NCBI GenBank assembly: GCA_002633025.1
Contig: NMRB01000023.1
Location: 98,980 to 162,979 of the forward strand
Reading direction: 5' to 3'
DNA: 64,000 bases
Origin: Notospermus geniculatus
Lineage: Eukaryota > Nemertea > Pilidiophora > Heteronemertea > Lineidae
Part shown: positions 12,637-22,314 of the stretch, one piece after another
How positions within the stretch are numbered: position 1 is the stretch's first letter
How the letters are laid out: every line of letters begins with the position of its first letter
The notes under the pieces: generated by a model
The model's database searches: none
Told to the model about the DNA's origin: nothing
Seen by the model: the letters and a program-made list of their open reading frames with translations, nothing else
Position numbers and translations under genes: made by a program

Positions 12637-13263
12637 TCAGAAAGCATTCAGTCTGTCCCAAACATCTGTCTTATCAAATTCACCCGGCCCATGTGGATGG
12701 GGCTTGTCACGTGATTTGCCCATATCGGCCATGTGCTCTAAGCCAGAGTCCGCCATTGCAATGGATGACGACCTCCTCTTTCCATCATCATGGCTCACTT
12801 CAGATGATTTTCTCCTTCCATGTTCGCTGCAGCTGCCGTGCCTGGTTCCTGGTGATCTCTCTCCATGGTGTCGATGGTGACTGGTTCCAGAGGATCTCCT
12901 CCTGTCCTTTTTGCAATTCCCGTGCTGGTCAGTTGGCGCAACGGAGGATGCGACGTCGCCACCATCCGCTTCATGGTCATGATCCTTGCTGGTACGCTTC
13001 TGGCTGCTATGCTTGTCCCCATGAGGCCGAATCCCGTTTTTGTCGTGGGATTTTCTGCGGTTCTTCCCTTTGGAATCGGCTCCATTCCCATTTTCGGCAC
13101 ACCTTCCATGGCCCTGTTGCTGGTGATTTGGGCAGACGATTTCGTTCGATTCAACTGCAGTCGTCAGCTCCTCACTCCGTCCAAGTTTCTCCTGGTCTGT
13201 CTTCCGCCCCTGGTCTTGTTTGTCGTCTTGCCGATGAACAGGTTTGTTCTGTGGCGCACTCAT
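12637..13263 (-). CDS. Hypothetical 208-aa His/Arg/Ser/Asp-rich disordered protein
   Basis: I do not recognise this protein. The minus-strand frame is open for 208 codons from an ATG at 13263; a plausible acceptor (CTCCTTACAG) lies about 10 bp upstream of it. The product is strongly hydrophilic, rich in K, R, H, D and S, with KGKNRRKSHDKN and CSEHGRRKSSEVSHDDGKRR segments, and has no predicted membrane span or known domain. It ends with a less charged tail, KTDVWDRLNAF. A 231-codon frame on the opposite strand overlaps it, and the high local GC content keeps several frames open, so coding status is uncertain. A minus-strand frame just upstream (13318-13595) could belong to the same transcript. 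It lies on the 11-kb contig between two gaps. Confidence 0.35.
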   Translation of the reverse strand: MSAPQNKPVHRQDDKQDQGRKTDQEKLGRSEELTTAVESNEIVCPNHQQQGHGRCAENGNGADSKGKNRRKSHDKNGIRPHGDKHSSQKRTSKDHDHEADGGDVASSVAPTDQHGNCKKDRRRSSGTSHHRHHGERSPGTRHGSCSEHGRRKSSEVSHDDGKRRSSSIAMADSGLEHMADMGKSRDKPHPHGPGEFDKTDVWDRLNAF

Positions 13264-13317
13264 TCTTCGTTAGCTGTAAGGAGCAATTTAATTGTTAAAT
13301 GTTTGGGATCATGAGAA

Positions 13318-13595
13318 CTAAGCAGCAGCTTCTCGGCGATGTATTTCTCGGACAGGATCGAGTGGCAGGATAGTAGTAACCCGTGGTTGTGACGATACCT
13401 CTCTTCCATCAGTGTAGTCATACACACCCTGGAACTGAAAGTTCCTAAACGGAATACAAAAACGGTCAGGTTTGATGACCTGACCATTTGAAAGCCTGCA
13501 TGAAGTTTCCTCCACGCCCTTGTCCTCGCCGGGAATCCTTCCAGACCCGCGTCGTCCAAGGAATGCCTGTTGATTAAGCTCAAACCAGTCGAATT
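13318..13595 (-). CDS. Hypothetical C-terminal exon, about 92 aa, unrecognised
   Basis: A minus-strand frame is open from a possible acceptor (GCTTAG) at 13596 to TAG at 13318-13320. It looks protein-like: FDWFELNQQAFLGRRG near the start, then PDRFCIPFRNFQFQGVYDY and a terminal REIHRREAAA. The mix of aromatic, basic and hydrophobic residues is unlike the low-complexity shadow frames around it. I recognise no family. It could be the last exon of a minus-strand gene whose upstream exons I could not find in 13600-17590, or a single-exon remnant. The 208-codon frame starts about 55 bp downstream. Confidence 0.35.
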
Positions 13596-16500
13596 CTAAG
13601 CTTCACACAATGACTTGACAATAAGAATCACAATGTTCCTGTGGTATAGGAGGAAACCGACCGAGGAGAGCAAACAAAATTACCTATCTGTGTCTCGTCT
13701 CGATAGAGTCCGTATCTAGCGTAACATGCGCTCCGTTCGTTTAGTTTCTCATTTCACATCCTGTTTTTCATATCCACGAACAGATCATAACATCTCTTCT
13801 TCATAATTCTAAGCATGAAATTAATAGCTGTTGTTATCAACTGGTCAAGTGATAACCTCATTAACGAGCCGGATTTGTTTACTATCGGTAACGTGGAGAT
13901 GGCCCATCATGTTGTTGTTAAGACGGGATCGGGTCAGTATGCCAAAAGGCTCGAGATAATGGGTCATTTGAATAAAGACCAGTAAATGCTTTTACTTGAA
14001 TTTTGCAATACAAATGCACTAGGCGATGCTGTACAAATCTAAAGTAAAAGCATTTACTAGTCTTTATTCATCTGACCCAGTATCTACTAGCCCAAACTGC
14101 ATTCTTTGATGAACTCGATGCAAACTAGCACGTGAAGGGGGAGCAACTTGCGCGTAGACCTGCAATATCACCGACTTTTAGAATTTCTGTCCGGCTGTAA
14201 AGAACCCTCCCACTCAACTGGGCAATTGGCAGATACCATGATTGAATTTGGCGCCGAATGGACTATTACAGGACCAATACGGGAAGTGTCCACCTGCCCG
14301 TCCTGACGACGGCTATTTACGGCAGCAAAGTACCTCGAGTAGTCCACCCGAGAGCGCCTTGAGAGCTCTATTTCGTTCAAACCAATGATTGAAGAAGCTA
14401 AATTCCCTCAATTACAAGTCATTACATGGAGTTTCCAAAAGTTTAATGCTCTAGAAATGGCCAGGACAATAATGTTCAACATCACATCCGTGACTGTCAC
14501 CAATTTATGGTCCGACGTCGGACGCACGCGAAAAAATTGATGAACGTGGCCTGCTTCCCACAGTCGCTGTGACTGTCGCAGTCCGCTTTCAGTCCCAGCG
14601 CGCTGCAGCACAATCCACTGACAACCTGGACAATGGACTCCACACACACTGCAACAGAATTGATTAGAGAGGCAGACGTACCAGCTCGACGGAGATGAAT
14701 TATGGGTTTTGTTCCTTTATTCAGAGCTGCAGGGTGTTGCAGGTATATCGTGTGAAGTGAGACACGGGGATCGGAGGCACCTTGGTTTAATACAGAAGCA
14801 TTTTGTGCTGGAGTTGGCTGAGAAAACTCCACCCATGCTTACAATCGAGATTCTATCAAAGGTGCCAAATGGACAAGTTCCGATTTTCGGGACCATGAAT
14901 CGACCCACTGGATACGAGGGGTCAGACGTTTAGTGGATGTTATCTGTGATCACTTGGGATCAGCTCCAGCACATTTATCTGATGATCAGCTGTGAGTCGA
15001 CAGAGAAAAGGGACAATTCTTAATCTTACGGATTTCGGTAATGCCAGTGCACATTTGTTCGAAGACGACAGAGTGTAGACGGGAAGACGGAGAAGACGCC
15101 CAGGCGAGACTCATGTCGTCTTGTGGCAGATCGATGAACACGACAAAATGTATCTATGATTCGACACACCTATTGGTAAGTTGAGTTCTAGTTTACTGAG
15201 GGTTCCGATAAGGTATCACCTGGCTCAAAATCCTCAGACGACTTAACATCCCTGCTTTTGGGTCTTTTTTCTACGCCTTGAATATGACGCTTCATTCGTC
15301 TGCACTAGTTTTCTATCATGTCGACCTAACGAATCTCACCCTGCAAATATGACAGGGATGAAAGTGATATAGAGTCAGACAAGCGCCAACATCGGCTGCA
15401 AATATTGATTCAAGTCCCATCCATGGCTACTGACATTGTCAACACTGAGACAGAAAAAAATGTCATTGTGATTCCATTGTCCCCGGAGATGTTGCCCGTT
15501 TGGCAAATCGGAGATTGCCACATGTGAAGGGGTGTCTGCTCTGTCAGAATTGAATTCACTGACCTCCTTACACCTCTGATTGTCCTCCAGTTGGCTTTTG
15601 TTACCATTTAATGGGAGTATATTGTGGGTGACATCATTGCGCCATTGTCCCTGCTGGCCGCCTAATACGTTGGTGTGGGCCTGTCAGATCTCGATGAATC
15701 AGTTGCTGGCATCGCGAAAAGGACAAGTGGACTGTCCCTTTGATATTCGGATGCATGTTTGCAAGAGGCATTAGCAAGCCCAGAGGGTATGGTGTGCGCA
15801 GACAATCATCGAATCGGAAGATGCGCTGACTCGAGCAAAGCTACCAACTGCATGCATAGCTTCCCTCTTTGCATTCGGGAGACTGGGTAAGATAGACGTG
15901 TTTCACTTTTGTTGCAAAGACAATGCGTTTCGTGGCTAAACAGGTCAAATTATGCGGGTTCGGGTGTGGTATGCATAAGGGGGTGGGTTGTACAGGGTGC
16001 ATCAGAACGAAAGTCCTAAAAACCGTAATGATTTCACAGTGACCACCTCGGCGGTCTCATTGGTTGCAATTTCACAACAGCACAACCAGCGTAGATCATT
16101 ATTGATATTATCATTATATTAAGGCCATTATTGACAACAGCATGGCATAATTTAATTAAATTCCACACTGTATGAAAAATCGAACTTCTTGTGAGTGTTC
16201 GGGTCAGATTGTGAAGGTATGGAACCGGAATCTCGTGATTCGAATTCACATTTACAGCTCTTGGTACGTATTCCAAGGTGTCTCAGGTCATTTGGATTTT
16301 CTGGGTATTTAACCTCGGGCTTTTTGTCGTGTAACCTTTCATAATGCGATTATATCAAGTGTCAGCGTAGCGGGTGGACCCCAGCTAGCTTGATCAGTTA
16401 ACTGTCGACATTTTGTCAAAATATCGACTGGCGTTTGCAGTAAGTGACAGATATTCTACTTCCCGAAATGTTTCGGTATTTCTGTTGATGGCAGCGGGTT

Positions 16501-17593
16501 GATTGTCTCTGAAGCAGTGACATTCTTGCCGACGAATGGTCTTCACCAGAAGCAGAGGCACCTGCTGACGATGCTGTCCTTTGCAAAAGGTCAGAGGGTA
16601 GCCCTAGCTGCGGCAAAATAGGCCCTATCGTTGACAGCGTCGACAAGGACGATGAGCCCATGCTACAAGACAAGACAATGCAAGACAAGCCGTCACGCCG
16701 TAGGCCTACATAAATCACAGGGTGTCATCTTTGACAATCATGTAACGACACTTAATCCTAAAATAGTTCAGTTCAGTTCAGTTCAGTTCCAAATTGGCAC
16801 ATTGCCATATTTGGTGGGAGATCACAATCCTTCTGTCAAATCATATGTATGAATGTTCATACATCGGGACCATTAAGCCGATCAGATTGTTTTCATTTAC
16901 TCCGCTATTTACGTTCATTATTGAGGACTACGGTCTTCTTTTACCAAGGAACCTGCCCGGGCAAACGCGGCCGAAAGGTGGTAGATCCCTCGGCTTTGTC
17001 GACTCGTTACGGGTTATATATATTGCTCAGTAAATATGCCAGTTGTTCTTCACTATTCGCCAGAATACACACCAACGTGTCACCTTATTTACTCACTAGG
17101 CCTGAACAAGGCCATGAGAAAGCCTTCTCAGAGTGATTTCTGAGTTGACTATGTCCACATTTGAACATTTCGATTTTGATAATCCACTGCCTTCGCAGAG
17201 ACAGCGTTTCGTTGGACTTGTCAAGTTACTTTGTTGGTAGTGTCCACTCTTCGGACAACAGACACTGACCTCTCAAATTCTGAACACCCGTGACCATCGT
17301 TTGGAGACGCAACACGGTAAGGACAGCAAACGGGCCCACGACTCGGCCAACTGCTACACGTCTGTAACTGACATTTCAAGGGGTCCAGTATCGGAGAGCA
17401 CGTGGTGTCATAGTTTGCGTTGGGAGGAACCGCATTCTTCCCCGTGCCTGCGGACGACACTGATTCTTGTCATTCACCTTGCCAGGAGCTACCCCCTTCC
17501 TCAACCCAAAAGTAAGACACGACCTTCTCAGGGCTCAACATTCTCCCCTTTTTACATTCCAGGGAATTCGTATGACCTGACCAACAGCCGAAA
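13596..17593. other. 4-kb stretch without a recognised gene
   Basis: Contains the MITE at 13960-14079 and a short (AGTTC)n run near 16768-16788. Small frames between 14168 and 14908 have no recognisable homology. The last few hundred bases before 17594 presumably hold the promoter of the NPH3-domain gene. Confidence 0.5.
13960..14079. mobile_element. MITE, copy 1 of a two-copy family
   Basis: A 120-bp element with about 38-bp terminal inverted repeats. It begins TGGGTCATTTGAATAAAGAC and ends with the reverse complement, and contains GTAAATGCTTTTACTT and its complement. A close relative lies at 53031-53151 (121 bp). No coding capacity. Confidence 0.88.
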
Positions 17594-20500
17594 ATGGACT
17601 TCGTGGATTTCTCAGGATTTCGCGACACGGGGGAGTTGTCTGATATTGCAGTCACAGTCGACGATACGAAATACAAACTCCACAAATTCCCTCTCTATAT
17701 CAAATCAGACTTCTTCAAGGCACTGGCGCGTGCACCAACAGAGAGCAACAATGTGACACTGACGAACTTTCCAGGAGGACCACAAGAGTTTGCGCTAGTT
17801 GCAGATTTCTGTTACAACATCAAAGTGGATATCACGACAGACAATGTGGTCTACTTGAGATGTGCAGCCGAGTTCCTTCAGATGACTGGAAAGGGGAACC
17901 TGGCAGAATTATCGGATAGGTTTCTTCACGACGTCCTTACGTCTGCTAAACTTTCCCGCTCGGCTGCCGGGGTTGTTGAACTAATGTTGCACAGCTACAA
18001 GTTAGGACGTATTGCGGATAATGCAAAAATTGTCCCAAGGTGCATTGACGCTATAGTGCATATTTGGTTAAAGCCGCCGACAAAGTTTTCAACACCGGGC
18101 AGAAGGCAAGAAATTAACGGAATTGACGATGCAAATATGGACAAGTTGGCGAAACTTCCGTTGGATTTGTTCGGGAAGTTAATCGTCACCGGGAAAGAAC
18201 GTGTTGTCTGGCCGAAGACGCTGGCAATGGCTGTGGTCACGTACACAGGCAAACACCTGTTCCCGGAGGACAACGAGAAGTGTTGTCAGACCGCAGGAGG
18301 TCTCGACGAATCTGAAAGTGAAGACGGTGACGACGACGTCTCTGGTGACGATGAGGAGAAAAGTGGTGGGACACCAGAGAAGGGTGACCCGAAGCCAAAT
18401 CTAGACGATGAGAGAATGGGGAATATGTTGGACACGTTACTGGAGGAGTTGCCAAACGACACTCCGTTGGATGAAGTGGCGTCTTCACGATGGGCAATCA
18501 GGGCACTCTTGATCGCGGACAGCCAGAATTGCAAGTGTCGTCCAAGACTCATGACCCTGGCGACGCAGATCATGCATCAGTTTTCAAACGAGGACTTCAA
18601 TGGCTTGTCCGCCAAACTGATTTGTGAGATTACGGAAGAGGCGTGCAAACACGATCGGTGCGTTCCCGACGTGGTGTGTAAAGTCATTGACAATTACATG
18701 TTGGATTTAGCCCGTAAGGAGGAACTAGCTCTGGACGTCTTCCTGAAGTTGTCCATGTCGCTTCCGAGCGAGTTCCGCCCTAGTCACGATCTCCTGTTTG
18801 ATGTCCTCGTGGCCATTCTTCAGTCAAGTAAGTATATTTACTTTACAAATTGACTCAATAAAGCCGTAGGGTCAAGTTCATTCGATGGGGATAGAGATCA
18901 AGTTAAAACCTGCATTGTAATGACCGATATCATCACGAAATAGACTGGTGCACAGGAAAATTGGCTAGAGGAATCTACGACCTGATTAAATGCAAGGCTG
19001 CTAGATCTAGCAATCTTGTAGGACAGCTAAGACTACAACTTAGATAACAAAATATTTTGCCTTCATCTTCAGGCAAAGACCTCACCAAGGACAAGAAAGA
19101 GGAATTGTTAAATGTCGTCGATTTCAGCCGACTGGGCGAGGACACCCTGAGACGGGCGTACGACTGTGAACTAGTCCCCGTTAGCTACATTACTCCCGCA
19201 GCTCTCGACCTTTGCTCCCGCCTGCGGATCGAGCTGGATTCGGCTAGAGCCGTCATCAAACTCCAAGAGGAAGACCTCAAGAGAATGACAATGAATAAGG
19301 GCAAAGGTGTCGGCGGCACGCCCAAACTCGGCTGGGCCTCGGAGCCGACTACACCGAGGGCGAATGTGAGGTTCGCAACGAATGGCACGACAAAGTACCG
19401 CAAAGACGATGCGAATACGGCCGTAACGTCATCCGCATCGTCATCTTCAAGAAATGGAGTTGGTAATGGCGAGACAGGTACGAAACCGTTCGTTCGGCAC
19501 TACCCGTCGTCGTCTTTTAGAAGTAGCCGCAAAGCTGCCGATGTTCTGAGATGGGCTTCCCTTCGTTTAATGAGGAAGAAGCCTTCTCCAGGCGGAGGTA
19601 AAAGTTTGAAGCTTGTTGCATTCGTGTCACACTAACCTTGGGGTGGACACTGTGCTCCTCGACCTTATACCATAATAGAAATGGTCAAGGACCAGCGGAC
19701 AGAACAGACGTCCGGAGAAGCTTGTTGCATTCCCCTCTCAGAGCGAGAGTACACTGTCCACCCCAGTTATCTTCCCACCAAGTAGTGGTAGAACACGTTA
19801 ACACACTGCAACCGCCACCTTCACTTCGCCTGCTACTAACAACTGCTTTTCATCAGACTCTTTCACATTGGTACGACTTATGCTAACACAAACAGTGCAG
19901 CTTTAAGCTACTGTAACACTTTGCTTACAGTTCACTAACTTTCACTACGGTACTTCATCCAAATGACAAATGCTGAAACTACTGTCTAGCGTTTCAGCAC
20001 AAGGCACATGTCATCTGCTAGTATACATTTACCACATCCAAACGGCAAATTATTACCGTACATACATGTCTACAGGTACATATGTAATTTCTTAAAATCA
20101 CAGATTGGTTGCAGTACGTAGGATTGTCTACTAACAGACGTCAAGTAACGTAGAGCAGGCCATCATCATTTAACCATCTCACTCCCACCTTTTGTCCCTC
20201 TCATAGGTCCTCCCTCCACCCAGATGACCCCCTGTCATGACTCCTCCCCCCAACAGCATGAGTAAGCCATTTCCTTTCCATTGCACATTCATTTTCATCT
20301 TCATCCTCACAAAGATGCACAAAAACATGTCACCACGTCACATACGAATATGAATACCTTTCTTACAAGGCATGGTTTCGTTATGTTCACAGCTCCTTGC
20401 AAGACAAACCCTTTACACATGAATAGATAGCAAAAATGTTCAGTCCATGCAGGAATTGAACTTCTCAATTGAGGACACCTTCACTGGACCGACAGATACA

Positions 20501-20838
20501 GTCCTTGATTGAGAGGTGTCCTAATTATAGAGGTCAAAATGGATAGATATGACCAGGAACTTGGTGTCCTTTCTGGCAGAGGTGACTGTTCAGGAAGGTA
20601 CTGAACTTCATTTTCAAATGTTTCACTTTCAGGACACTATAGCGAGATTAAAACCACGGACAATATGAAGAGAAGCCATGTAGCAGATGATTTACGGCTG
20701 GACCTGTCCCACCTGACAGATTTCTCCTCGTCAGGAATCAACACCAACGATGTCAAGGAAGTTATGACAGGCCTGGCAGAGATGAGCCCAAGGTTCTCAA
20801 GTGTTTACATGAAGACCATTTCGGAGCAACACACATAA
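17594..20838 (+). CDS. BTB-NPH3 domain protein (plant phototropism/NPH3-like architecture)
   Basis: Exons 17594-18827, 19073-19597 and 20633-20838 join in frame to 654 aa ending ...SEQHT. Residues about 10-105 form a BTB/POZ domain (LSDIAVTVDD, LHKFPLYIKSDFF, FPGGPQEFALVADFCYNIKV, YLRCAAEFLQMT). The rest follows the plant NPH3 domain (PF03000) in order: RCIDAIVHIW near 150, KLPLDLFGKLIV near 190, AMAVVTYTGKHLFP, an acidic linker near 235-270, MLDTLLEELP, then SMSLPSEFRPSHDLLFDVLV before exon 2, and LCSRLRIELDSARAVIKLQE. In plants, NPH3/RPT2 proteins are Cullin-3 adaptors that bind phototropins; in an animal the BTB half could still bind Cullin-3, but any substrate is unknown. The start is the first ATG of the BTB frame. 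Two introns and animal-like splice sites argue against prokaryotic origin. It sits on a contig flanked by Ns, so placement needs checking. Confidence 0.85.
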
Positions 20839-20959
20839 GTCAAGTTTTACTGGATGGAGACATGCACTATATGTTGCAAGAATCATCAGCTACTGCACTA
20901 CACATTGACAGTATGATCAGTAAGTGGGTGGGACATGCCCTATATGTTGAAAGAATTGT

Positions 20960-21055
20960 CCACAGGAACATGACTCGTCCAAAAAAAAACCCCTACTATA
21001 AAATGTTTTTATTTTATAGTAGGGGTTTTTTTTTGGACGAGTCATGTTCCTGTGG
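20960..21055. repeat. Perfect 45-bp hairpin with 6-nt loop
   Basis: Arms 20960-21004 and 21011-21055 are exact reverse complements, including a run of nine A paired with nine T. The loop is GTTTTT. It lies 120 bp downstream of the NPH3-like stop codon. Confidence 0.9.
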
Positions 21056-21412
21056 AATTGTCAGTTACTGGACGCAAGGGCCCAACGCGCCGCGTAGCGG
21101 CCAACAGCGAAGCTAGCCAAAGACTTTTCATGGGTCAGTCAATAGAACTGGACTCATAGGAAATATGCACCTAATGTTCAGATGGAATATACCGGACGGT
21201 TGGTTCACGTTTTTAGTGGCTGTGAACGTAGATGGGTACATTATGTAGCGATATGCTGACAGATTTGCTGGGGACTTGCTCTGTGGATGTTGTAAACTGC
21301 GATTTTTGGAAGATTATTCTGATTTGTAACGTCATTTTTAATTAACATAAAAATATGTTGAGTAGCTGGGATATGTTTATAAAGATTTATTGAGCAGCTA
21401 CCGTCATGACGT

Positions 21413-21490
21413 GGCCGGCTGGCGCATCGGTAGAGTGTCCGGCTCTGAATCCGGGGCGCCGGGTTCGAGCCTTGCAATAGGAGTTTTTTT
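21413..21490 (+). repeat. tRNA-like sequence with pol III boxes and T-run
   Basis: An A-box-like TGGCGCATCGGTAGAGTG, CTCTGAATC in anticodon position and a B box GGTTCGAGCC are followed by seven T at 21484. The acceptor arms do not pair and the anticodon stem needs an 8-nt loop, so this is a tRNA pseudogene or SINE head rather than a working tRNA. Confidence 0.6.
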
Positions 21491-21616
21491 CACGTGTCTG
21501 TTTCTCTGTTTATTTTTTTTGCTGAAAACGTTTATTCGCAGGATGAATATCTCCCCAGCCCTTCCATTTCCCTACAATCTGCATTTGCTTATAAATACTT
21601 ATAACCACAGATCCCT

Positions 21617-21679
21617 GTCAGCTGCCCTGCATTCAGAGAGACTTTTCAGTAACGTCTCTCTGAATGCAGGGCAGCTGAC
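21617..21679. repeat. Perfect 26-bp hairpin with 11-nt loop
   Basis: Arms 21617-21642 (GTCAGCTGCCCTGCATTCAG...) and 21654-21679 are exact reverse complements. Confidence 0.88.
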
Positions 21680-22305
21680 TACCATCCACATTCCCCTCCC
21701 AGTCACCAAAAATATCAACACCACAACTAAAGTTCAAGACTACTGGATGGGGACATATTGCAAGAATGATTGTTTACTGCTTGGGACATGTATGACATAT
21801 ACTGAACACAAGAATCATCAATCACTGGATCCACTATATATGCAAAGAATATCAGTTACTAGATGGGGCGTGCACTACATCAACATATTGAAGCAAGAAT
21901 GGTTCTGAGTATTATGATGTACTAGCATATTGACCCGTGGCGAGCACATTTTGAGGGAGTTAGTTTGTCTAGAATATTCTGTTGTAGAGGGTCTGTTGCT
22001 TTATTGATGAGTTTATTTGGAGAGGAGTAGTTTATTAATTTATTAATCGTTAACCGTCAAGTCCATGACCAGTGAGGAGTTTTGACTTTCTAAACAGCAG
22101 CATCACATCTGGTTTATTACACAATCAGCATTATCTCCAGACTAATGCCAAGGTGACCCAGATTCATGATAGCTAGGTTCACATGCATCCCACCGTGTAT
22201 GGTAGTAGGTCACTGCCATTCTTGTAGATGGCAGCGCAGGTGACCGCTCATCTGATTTTCTCTCTTTTTCATACAAACCAGCATGTCTTTTAAAAGCAAA
22301 ATATC

Positions 22306-22306
22306 N
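22306..22306. other. Single N, probable contig join
   Basis: One undetermined base 9 bp beyond a POLN splice donor. POLN exons expected further 3' are not found beyond it. Confidence 0.7.
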
Positions 22307-22314
22307 GGGCTTAC

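Larger units (their letters stand above)
20839..22305. other. Intergenic stretch with two perfect hairpins and a tRNA-like element
   Basis: No coding exon was recognised on either strand. In particular the missing C-terminal exons of POLN, expected on the minus strand here, are absent up to the N at 22306. Confidence 0.55.

Noticed and set aside
12603-13298. 231-codon plus-strand frame, and the hydrophobic 149-codon frame 12865-13314
   Set aside because: They are antisense to the charged minus-strand frame; the hydrophobicity is what the complement of a K/R/D-rich code gives. No homology or splice context.
20206-20260. Possible extra exon of the NPH3-like gene between exons 2 and 3
   Set aside because: An acceptor and a donor-like GTAAGC exist, but inclusion leaves two extra bases and creates a stop in exon 3.
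20455-20580. Exon or regulatory site in TTGAGAGGTGTCC-type sequence
   Set aside because: Similar AGAGGTGTCC words occur near 9120-9160, so it is probably an old dispersed repeat; too diverged to delimit.
21413-21490. Functional tRNA-Gln (CTG)
   Set aside because: No acceptor stem and an abnormal anticodon loop; better explained as a pseudogene or SINE head.
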